A stretch of 17,903 nucleotides of DNA from SIG565 sp045650565 (GTDB lineage Bacteria; Bacillota; Clostridia; Oscillospirales; Acutalibacteraceae): contig JAZRRG010000065.1 in the NCBI GenBank assembly GCA_045650565.1, forward strand, positions 1 through 17,903. Reading direction: 5' to 3'. The notes below the pieces were generated by a model. It was not told the DNA's origin. It did not search any database and saw only the letters and a program-made list of their open reading frames with translations. The translations under genes were made by a program, and so were the position numbers. Positions 8,042 to 12,937 of this stretch are shown in pieces (position 1 is the first letter of the stretch; every line of letters begins with the position of its first letter).

Positions 8042-8335
8042 ATGAAATTTTTAGATAAAATTAAGCATTTCTTTTTAAGAGTATTTGCGTGTTTCAAGCA
8101 AAATAAAAAGTTAACCATAATAACCTTGTCGGTTTTAGCAGTAATTGTTGTTGCATTGTTGGTTTTTTTCTTAATTATTAAGCCGAAAATAGATTATCCC
8201 CAAAAGATAGTTTATGTAGATGCCGGCGGCAAGGAATATACCCAGTCGGATATCGATGAACTAGGCGACTGGTGGGAAGAATACCTAACAGGCAATAATA
8301 TCCATAACGAGGGTAGCTTACCTGTGGAAGAATAA
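8042..8335 (+). CDS. Small single-span membrane protein, unknown function
   Basis: A 97-aa protein I do not recognise. Residues 1-23 are basic and amphipathic (MKFLDKIKHFF, ending QNKK), residues 24-46 form one strongly hydrophobic membrane span, and ~50 mostly acidic residues follow (KIVYVDAGGKEYTQSD, GDWWEEYLTG). The positive-inside rule puts the N-terminus in the cytoplasm and the acidic tail outside. There is no lipobox or signal-peptidase site. The ATG at 8042 is chosen because AAAGGTAGGGTG precedes it and a consensus promoter lies 26 bp upstream. It follows the large secreted-protein gene in both the intact and relic copies, so a joint role, for example tethering or helping export of the beta-helix protein, is plausible but unproven. 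A bidirectional terminator overlaps the stop codon. Confidence 0.8.
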   Translation: MKFLDKIKHFFLRVFACFKQNKKLTIITLSVLAVIVVALLVFFLIIKPKIDYPQKIVYVDAGGKEYTQSDIDELGDWWEEYLTGNNIHNEGSLPVEE

Positions 8336-8367
8336 AAAAATCCCCAAGCCATTTGGCTTGGGGATTT
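8334..8367. terminator. Bidirectional terminator between the small gene and rpsR
   Basis: A perfect 13-bp stem (8338-8350 with 8355-8367) has an ATTT loop. The A run at 8334-8340 gives a T tract for the leftward rpsF-ssb-rpsR transcript, and ATTTACTTG gives a weaker one rightward. It sits between convergent genes and probably serves both. Confidence 0.9.
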
Positions 8368-8376
8368 ACTTGTTAA

Positions 8377-8616
8377 TTAGTCATTAACATAAGGAATAAG
8401 TGCTACCTGACGAGCACGCTTGATAGCGCTTGTGAGCTCTCTTTGGTGTTTAGCACAGGTGCCTGTCGCACGGCGCGGTAAAATTTTAGCGCGCTCGGAA
8501 ACGAATTTACGAAGACGGGCAATATCCTTATAATCGATAAATTCCACACGGTCAGCACAGAAAACGCAAATCTTTCTGCGGGGCTTTCTTGAGTGGAGCT
8601 TTTCATTCTTTTCCAT
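8377..8616 (-). CDS. rpsR: 30S ribosomal protein S18
   Basis: This 79-aa 30S platform protein pairs with S6 on the central domain of 16S rRNA. The hallmark CVFC near the N-terminus, IDYKDIARLRKFVSERAKI, and LPRRATGTCAKHQREL identify it, and length is normal. It ends in the basic ARQVALIPYVND tail. Start ATG at 8616 follows TTTGGAGGCAGAAAA on the minus strand. It is the last gene of rpsF-ssb-rpsR, 22 bp after ssb, and its transcript ends at the shared terminator at 8334-8367. rplI does not follow. It keeps the CxxC-type cysteines seen in zinc-associated forms. Identification is certain. Confidence 0.98.
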   Translation of the reverse strand: MEKNEKLHSRKPRRKICVFCADRVEFIDYKDIARLRKFVSERAKILPRRATGTCAKHQRELTSAIKRARQVALIPYVND

Positions 8617-8638
8617 TTTTCTGCCTCCAAATTAAATT

Positions 8639-9064
8639 TTAAAAGGGCAAATCATCGTCAGAGGTGTTCTCAATTTCTATCAACTCGTTTGTATCAACAT
8701 TGCTGAAGGAGGGAGCAGCGTCATTACCTGACGGAGCAGAATCACGCTTAGATTCAACAAACTGAACGTTGTTTGCAATTACTTCAAATGCGGTTCTGTT
8801 TTTTCCTGTTTCCTTATCAACATATCTACGAGTTTGTATTGAACCCTCAATGCCAATCATACTGCCTTTGGTGAAATACTTTGTAATGAATTCAGCGGTT
8901 TGGCGCCAAGCAACGATATTGATAAAATCTGCCTGACTTTCTTCACCCGCTTTATAGCGGCGATTTACTGCAATAGAGAAAGAAGTTACCGGAGTGTTGT
9001 TACCGGTATAGCGAAGTTCGGGGTCGGCAGTAAGTCTGCCGGTTAAAACAACTAAATTAAACAT
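8639..9064 (-). CDS. ssb: Single-stranded DNA-binding protein
   Basis: A 141-aa SSB that coats single-stranded DNA in replication, repair and recombination, acting as a homotetramer. Residues 1-~105 are the OB fold (MFNLVVLTGRLTADPELRYT, then FINIVAWRQTAEFITKYFTKG and GSIQTRRY). A short Ser/Asp-rich linker follows, and the acidic tip ends in DDDLPF, the conserved peptide that recruits partner proteins. Start ATG at 9064 follows GGAGGAAGTTTTA on the minus strand. It sits between rpsF (14 bp upstream) and rpsR (22 bp downstream), the classic Firmicutes arrangement, and is transcribed from the rpsF promoter. The linker is short compared with ~160-170 aa homologues, but everything essential is present. 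Confidence 0.98.
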   Translation of the reverse strand: MFNLVVLTGRLTADPELRYTGNNTPVTSFSIAVNRRYKAGEESQADFINIVAWRQTAEFITKYFTKGSMIGIEGSIQTRRYVDKETGKNRTAFEVIANNVQFVESKRDSAPSGNDAAPSFSNVDTNELIEIENTSDDDLPF

Positions 9065-9078
9065 TAAAACTTCCTCCG

Positions 9079-9363
9079 TTATTTTTTAATAACCATTATA
9101 CGAAGAACGCCGTCGGTAATACCGGCTACACGTTCAAGCTCTGCCGGAAATTCCGGAGCGCTTACAAAAGTAGTGAAAACATAGTAGCCGTCGGTTTCGT
9201 AGTTGATAGGATATGCGAGCTTGCGCTTACCCCAATCGTCAACATTCTCAACGGTTGCGTTTTCAGCAATAAGAGCGTTGAATTTTTCTACAAGTGCGGT
9301 CACAGCTTCGTCACCGTTCTTTACAGAAAAAACCATAGCCACTTCATACTTATTTGTAACCAT
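9079..9363 (-). CDS. rpsF: 30S ribosomal protein S6
   Basis: A 94-aa protein that binds S18 on the small-subunit platform. It begins MVTNKYEVAMVFS and contains WGKRKLAYPINYETDGYYV, the conserved core of the family, and ends LRIMVIKK. The frame is open upstream to 9474, but the correct start is ATG at 9363: it is preceded by AAGGAGGTGCAACGA, gives the usual family length, and avoids translating across the promoter. It is the first gene of rpsF-ssb-rpsR, driven by the promoter at 9446-9474 through a ~75-base leader with hairpins that may bind the S6-S18 complex. Confidence 0.97.
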   Translation of the reverse strand: MVTNKYEVAMVFSVKNGDEAVTALVEKFNALIAENATVENVDDWGKRKLAYPINYETDGYYVFTTFVSAPEFPAELERVAGITDGVLRIMVIKK

Positions 9364-9439
9364 TCGTTGCACCTCCTTATGGACATTTGGCCCTACCTCT
9401 CGGGCAGGACAAGGATTCTGGCGATATTTATCGACAGTA
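9364..9439 (-). promoter_or_regulatory. rpsF leader with hairpins, possible S6:S18 autoregulatory site
   Basis: Reading leftward, the leader has a small CGAT/ATCG stem and then CCTGCC (9403-9408) pairing with GGTAGG (9392-9397) around a CGAGA loop, before the ribosome site. Many bacteria carry an RNA here that binds S6:S18 and shuts off the operon. The position and the C-rich CCCGA segment fit, but I could not confirm the full consensus fold. Confidence 0.45.
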
Positions 9440-9445
9440 CAGTGT

Positions 9446-9474
9446 ATTATAACAGTATTTTTCTTGCAAGTCAA
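9446..9474 (-). promoter_or_regulatory. Sigma-A promoter of rpsF-ssb-rpsR
   Basis: On the minus strand, TTGACT (9474-9469), a 17-bp spacer and TATAAT (9451-9446) form a near-consensus promoter about 80 bp before the rpsF start. It fits a strongly expressed ribosomal-protein operon. Confidence 0.92.
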
Positions 9475-9526
9475 CCGTTTTGGGTATATTTTTTAAAAAA
9501 AAAGCAACTTTTTTAGCTATAAAATA

Positions 9527-9555
9527 TTGATTTTAATATTGGGTAGTGATATAAT
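9527..9555 (+). promoter_or_regulatory. Sigma-A promoter of coaX
   Basis: TTGATT (9527-9532), a 17-bp spacer and TATAAT (9550-9555) lie 43 bp before the coaX start, in an A/T-rich divergent region shared with the rpsF promoter. Confidence 0.8.
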
Positions 9556-9598
9556 TTTTTTGTCAAAAGACTAATAGGTTTAAAAGGGCGGTGACAAT

Positions 9599-10363
9599 AT
9601 GCTGTTAGCGATAGATATTGGCAACACCAATATTACATTGGGGCTTTATAACGAGGAGGTCTTGTTGTTTACGGCACGGCTCTCTACCGACACAAAGCGC
9701 ACAGCCGACCAATATGCTATTGATATTAAGGATATCCTTTACCTTCACGGTTGCAGACATGAGGAGATAGAGGATGCGGTAATTTGCTCGGTTGTTCCGA
9801 GTGTTGGCAAGTCGGTTAGCAATGCGGTATCAATGCTTTGCCATATTGTGCCACTATCCTTAGGTCCCGGTGTTAAGACAGGTCTTAATATAAAAATCGA
9901 TAATCCCGCCCAGCTGGGAGCCGATTTGGTAGCAGGTGCCGTAGGCGCTCTGCACGAATATACAATGCCCTGTGTTATAATTGATATGGGAACGGCAACA
10001 ACCATTACCGTGCTTGATGAAAGCGGTACGCTGCTTGGCGGCGCCATTGCCGCTGGTGTTAATCTAACACTAAAGGCGCTCACCGAGAACACGTCTCAAT
10101 TACCTGCTATTAGTATTGAGTCGCCCGGCAAGGTAATCGGCACAAACACTGCCGATTGTATGCGCTCGGGTCTTGTCTTTGGCACAGCCGCAATGCTTGA
10201 TGGTATGATAGACCGAATAGAAGACCAAATGTCCCGAATTGTAACGGTTGTTGCAACGGGAGGTCTGTCAAAGGAAATCATACAGCATTGTGAGCGTAAC
10301 ATAATATATAATGAGAATCTGTTGCTTGACGGACTCCGTATTATATATGAGAAAAACAGTTAA
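9599..10363 (+). CDS. coaX: Type III pantothenate kinase
   Basis: This 254-aa enzyme phosphorylates pantothenate, the first step of coenzyme A synthesis, and usually needs a monovalent cation such as K+ or NH4+. It belongs to the ASKHA fold: the N-terminal phosphate loop DIGNTNITLGLY (residues 5-16), the central GADLVAGAVGA, the catalytic-region IDMGTATT and the late ATGGLSK are all present. Length is normal. ATG at 9599 follows GGGCGGTG. The gene has its own promoter at 9527-9555. gdhA starts 23 bp after its stop with no terminator between, so some co-transcription is likely. Confidence in function is high; dimerisation and cation use are taken from the family. Confidence 0.96.
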   Translation: MLLAIDIGNTNITLGLYNEEVLLFTARLSTDTKRTADQYAIDIKDILYLHGCRHEEIEDAVICSVVPSVGKSVSNAVSMLCHIVPLSLGPGVKTGLNIKIDNPAQLGADLVAGAVGALHEYTMPCVIIDMGTATTITVLDESGTLLGGAIAAGVNLTLKALTENTSQLPAISIESPGKVIGTNTADCMRSGLVFGTAAMLDGMIDRIEDQMSRIVTVVATGGLSKEIIQHCERNIIYNENLLLDGLRIIYEKNS

Positions 10364-10386
10364 AAATAATTTTTGGAGGAATTAAC

Positions 10387-11739
10387 ATGTTTAAAAGCGA
10401 GTATTTACAAAGAGTTTACGACTCGGTCTGCCTTCGTAACCCGGGTGAGCCCGAATTTTTGCAGACAGTACAAGAGGTTTTTGAGTCTTTAGAGCCGATT
10501 GTTGCTGCAAATCCGAAAATCGAGGCAAACGGAATTATGGAGCGTATTGTTGAGCCCGAGCGTATGATATCCTTCCGTGTTTCCTGGGTGGATGATAACG
10601 GCAAGGTTCAGGTTAACCGTGGCTACCGTGTGCAGTTTAACTCTGCCATCGGTCCATACAAAGGCGGTCTCCGCTTCCACCCAACAGTAAACGCATCTAT
10701 CATTAAGTTCTTGGGCTTTGAGCAAACCTTTAAAAACAGTCTTACAGGTCTCCCCATGGGCGGCGGTAAGGGTGGCTCTGACTTTGACCCAAGAGGTCGT
10801 TCTGACGGCGAGATTATGCGCTTCTGCCAAAGCTTCATGACAGAGCTTGCCAAGCACATTGGTCCTGACACCGACGTCCCCGCAGGTGACATCGGCGTAG
10901 GCGCCAGAGAGGTTGGATATCTTTACGGTCAGTACAAGCGCCTCCAAAACGAGTTTACAGGCGTTCTCACCGGTAAGGGGCTCGCTTTCGGCGGCTCACT
11001 CATCCGTCCCGAAGCTACCGGTTTTGGTGCGGTTTACTATGCAGCCGAAATGCTTAAATCCTTTGGAGAGGATATCAAGGGAAAAACCTTTGCAGTATCG
11101 GGCTTCGGTAACGTTGCCTGGGGTACTGTTAAAAAGGTTACCGAGCTTGGCGGTAAGGTTGTTACCATTTCGGGTCCTGACGGCTACATATATGATGAAG
11201 ACGGTGTAAACACCGAGGAAAAAATTAACTTTATGTTAGAGATGAGAGCTTCGGGTAGAGATAAGGTTAAGGATTATGCCGATAAGTTCGGTGTGCCCTA
11301 CTTTGAGGGTCAAAAGCCGTGGGGTGTTAAGGCAGATGTTATTATGCCTTGCGCAACTCAAAACGAGGTTGGTATTGCTGATGCTGAAAAAATCGTTGCC
11401 AACGGTGTTAAGTACTATGTTGAGGTTTCCAATATGCCCACAACCAACGAGGCGGTTGCATACCTTAAAAAGAATGGCGTAGTTGTAGCTCCTTCAAAGG
11501 CAGTTAACGCAGGCGGTGTTGCAGTTTCGGGTCTTGAAATGAGCCAAAACTCAATGCGCTACAGCTGGACAGCTGAAGAGGTTGATGCAAAATTACATCA
11601 AATTATGACCGACATTTACAAGAACTCTTACGAAGCCGCTAAAAAATACGGCATGGAGGGTGACCTTGTTGCAGGTGCCAACATTGCGGGCTTTGAAAAG
11701 GTTTGCGATGCAATGATAGCACAGGGTGTTGCATACTAA
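10387..11739 (+). CDS. gdhA: NADP-type glutamate dehydrogenase
   Basis: A 450-aa cytosolic enzyme that aminates 2-oxoglutarate to glutamate, normally with NADPH, a main ammonium entry route in gut anaerobes. The substrate-binding PMGGGKGG begins at residue 123 (Lys128 binds the substrate carboxylate), VPAGDIGVG contains the catalytic Asp168, and the Rossmann GFGNVA begins at residue 239. Length fits the hexameric class of about 450 residues, which favours NADP, though cofactor choice cannot be proven by eye. Start ATG follows TTTTGGAGGAATTAAC. Upstream is coaX at 23 bp with no obvious separate promoter, although its end could hold one. A strong terminator follows. Confidence 0.97.
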   Translation: MFKSEYLQRVYDSVCLRNPGEPEFLQTVQEVFESLEPIVAANPKIEANGIMERIVEPERMISFRVSWVDDNGKVQVNRGYRVQFNSAIGPYKGGLRFHPTVNASIIKFLGFEQTFKNSLTGLPMGGGKGGSDFDPRGRSDGEIMRFCQSFMTELAKHIGPDTDVPAGDIGVGAREVGYLYGQYKRLQNEFTGVLTGKGLAFGGSLIRPEATGFGAVYYAAEMLKSFGEDIKGKTFAVSGFGNVAWGTVKKVTELGGKVVTISGPDGYIYDEDGVNTEEKINFMLEMRASGRDKVKDYADKFGVPYFEGQKPWGVKADVIMPCATQNEVGIADAEKIVANGVKYYVEVSNMPTTNEAVAYLKKNGVVVAPSKAVNAGGVAVSGLEMSQNSMRYSWTAEEVDAKLHQIMTDIYKNSYEAAKKYGMEGDLVAGANIAGFEKVCDAMIAQGVAY

Positions 11740-11743
11740 TAAC

Positions 11744-11778
11744 AAAAAAGAACTGTTCGAGAGAACAGTTCTTTTTTT
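11744..11778. terminator. Bidirectional terminator between gdhA and the XRE gene
   Basis: The 15-bp stem (11744-11758 with 11763-11777) has a GAGA loop, flanked by an A run on the left and a T run on the right. Both rightward gdhA and the leftward regulator can end here. Confidence 0.95.
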
Positions 11779-11808
11779 ATGATAGGGAAGTTGTGCCATT
11801 ATATGACG

Positions 11809-12120
11809 TTATTTGCGGTTTAACCTTTCTGCTGTGCCAATCAAAATGTTCAAATCCGTTTCCGACATATTTCGAGTCAGGTTATATAATTTTTGTACTA
11901 ATTGCGGTTCTTCCATATCTTCATCGAAAAATTCTTTTGGCGTTACCCCAAGGTATTCGCAGATATAGAGAAATTCTGACATAGATGGAAGACTTCTTCC
12001 CGATGTAATACTTTGAATATAACTTTTGCTGTGACCCAAATCGGTGCTCATTTTATATTCAGATACATTCTTTTTGATGCGAAGTTTAGAAATACGCTCT
12101 CTTAAGAATTGCAAATACAT
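11809..12120 (-). CDS. XRE-family helix-turn-helix regulator
   Basis: A 103-aa DNA-binding protein with one Cro/CI-type helix-turn-helix domain over residues ~3-60: FLRERISKLRIKKNVSEYKM, the recognition region LGHSKSYIQSITSGRSLPS, and FLYICEYLGVTPKEFFDED. A short helical tail (VQKLYNLTRNMSETDLNIL) probably dimerises. The ATG at 12120 is chosen over the GTG at 12129 because the ribosome site GAGGTG overlaps that GTG and is well spaced from the ATG. The gene diverges from a lipoprotein gene, and the 147 bp between them holds two inverted repeats of CGGTA half-sites. By family precedent it probably represses itself and its neighbour; the signal it senses is unknown. Confidence 0.9.
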   Translation of the reverse strand: MYLQFLRERISKLRIKKNVSEYKMSTDLGHSKSYIQSITSGRSLPSMSEFLYICEYLGVTPKEFFDEDMEEPQLVQKLYNLTRNMSETDLNILIGTAERLNRK

Positions 12121-12157
12121 AATAATCACCTCTTAATTTATTGTATAATATTTTAAG

Positions 12158-12183
12158 CGGTAATACGGACGGGTTAATTACCG
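12158..12183. promoter_or_regulatory. Inverted repeat CGGTAAT / ATTACCG, candidate operator near the XRE gene
   Basis: CGGTAAT (12158-12164) and ATTACCG (12177-12183) are 7-bp inverted arms around a 12-base spacer, 38 bp before the XRE start. A weak leftward promoter may overlap it (TTAACC, 16-bp spacer, TAAAAT). It shares the CGGTA half-site with the repeat at 12197-12217. Confidence 0.6.
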
Positions 12184-12190
12184 ATTACAC

Positions 12191-12219
12191 TTGAAATATA
12201 CCGCATAAATCGGTATAAT
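12191..12219 (+). promoter_or_regulatory. Sigma-A promoter of the lipoprotein gene
   Basis: TTGAAA (12191-12196), a 17-bp spacer and TATAAT (12214-12219) lie 48 bp before the lipoprotein ATG. The spacer is filled by the inverted repeat at 12197-12217, which also enters the -10 box. Confidence 0.82.
12197..12217. promoter_or_regulatory. Inverted repeat TATACCG / CGGTATA inside the promoter, candidate repressor operator
   Basis: TATACCG (12197-12203) and CGGTATA (12211-12217) are perfect 7-bp arms around CATAAAT. A protein bound here would block RNA polymerase at the lipoprotein promoter. The adjacent XRE regulator is the natural candidate. Confidence 0.72.
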
Positions 12220-12267
12220 ATAATAGTATATTCACAATATAATCAGTAATTCGTTTTGAGGTGCGAT

Positions 12268-12864
12268 ATGAAAAGAATGTATTATTTAATTATAATATTG
12301 GCGTTATTGTTTACCCTTTGCGGTTGCAATCAGCAAGAAAAAGAGGAATTGCAAGAGGTAATTAACCAATCGGTTTATGCGGAGGATAAATATACGACAG
12401 TGTCTTATGAAAAGTACACAAAAGCACGTAAAGCTGCACAAACCGTTATAGATGGTTATTTCTCTTCAAAGAAAGCGATATTAAAGGCGGAGGAGGAGTT
12501 TAGGTCAGCGACTGACGGCTTGGAAATTGCCACGAAAGGTATTTACAGGATAGATTACGGTTTTTATTTAAAATCCAACGACAGCGTAGGCAATGACTGG
12601 ATAAAAACGGTTTACCTTAATAATCAGAACATCACCGATATAAATTATATAACGGCTTCCTTTGATACGGTCGCCAACATTAAGTGTACGGTAATTGAAG
12701 AAGATAAGGTTCGGGATGTGGGCAGTAGCAGTACAAGCATTACGCTTCGGGACGGTGAAAGTGGTTACGTGTTTATATCCGTCAGAGAAACAAACGGGCG
12801 CCATACAGGAAATGCGGCAATATGGGAACTTAGATATTTGGTAGTATTGACCGAACGAATATAA
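12268..12864 (+). CDS. FIVAR-like lipoprotein
   Basis: A 198-aa surface lipoprotein. The signal peptide MKRMYYLIIILALLFTLCGC ends in lipobox LCGC, giving lipidated Cys20. Residues ~40-85 form a two-helix unit resembling FIVAR repeats of extracellular glycan-associated proteins (YTTVSYEKYTKARKAAQTVI, then KAILKAEEEFRSATDGLE). Residues ~90-198 are beta-rich (VGNDWIKTVYLN, DVGSSSTSITL, GRHTGNAAIWELRY); I recognise no family there. ATG at 12268 follows GAGGTG; the in-frame TTG at 12256 lies upstream of that site and is rejected. It is transcribed divergently from the XRE regulator and is probably under its control, and ends at its own terminator. A sensing, binding or envelope-stress role is possible; the function is unknown. 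Confidence 0.82.
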   Translation: MKRMYYLIIILALLFTLCGCNQQEKEELQEVINQSVYAEDKYTTVSYEKYTKARKAAQTVIDGYFSSKKAILKAEEEFRSATDGLEIATKGIYRIDYGFYLKSNDSVGNDWIKTVYLNNQNITDINYITASFDTVANIKCTVIEEDKVRDVGSSSTSITLRDGESGYVFISVRETNGRHTGNAAIWELRYLVVLTERI

Positions 12865-12874
12865 GTACCGTGAA

Positions 12875-12903
12875 AAAAGCAGGTGGAAAAACCACCTGCT
12901 TTT
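12875..12903 (+). terminator. Terminator of the lipoprotein gene
   Basis: A perfect 12-bp stem (12875-12886 with 12892-12903) around five A, ending in TTTT. It separates the lipoprotein from the transporter-glycosidase gene. Confidence 0.92.
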
Positions 12904-12904
12904 G

Positions 12905-12913
12905 TGTTATAAT
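12905..12913 (+). promoter_or_regulatory. Extended -10 promoter of the transporter-glycosidase gene
   Basis: TGTTATAAT (TG at 12905-12906, TATAAT 12908-12913) is an extended -10 box directly behind the terminator, with no -35 match. It implies a very short leader before GGAGG at 12928. Plausible, not certain. Confidence 0.45.
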
Positions 12914-12937
12914 AAAATAAAAAAAGCGGAGGTAGTT

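Larger units (their letters stand above)
7752..8293 (+). repeat. Intact copy of the block whose decayed duplicate lies at 1370-1845
   Basis: The end of the large gene, its terminator, the small-gene promoter, the ribosome site and the small gene recur in the same order at 1370-1845. Conservation is highest in the promoter (TTGACA, ATAAAG, TATACTCAATAT) and around GDW-EE of the small protein, and lowest in its membrane segment, most of which is missing from the relic. Confidence 0.85.

Noticed and set aside
8403..8630. Leftward 75-codon frame overlapping rpsR
   Set aside because: This is the alternative frame of rpsR, which is certain from its conserved protein sequence.
9364..9474. N-terminal extension of rpsF to 131 residues
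   Set aside because: The extension would be translated across the consensus promoter and leader. The ATG at 9363 has an excellent GGAGG site and gives the normal S6 length.
10489..10947. Leftward 152-codon frame inside gdhA
   Set aside because: It is an antisense shadow of a highly biased gene, without a start signal or recognisable protein.
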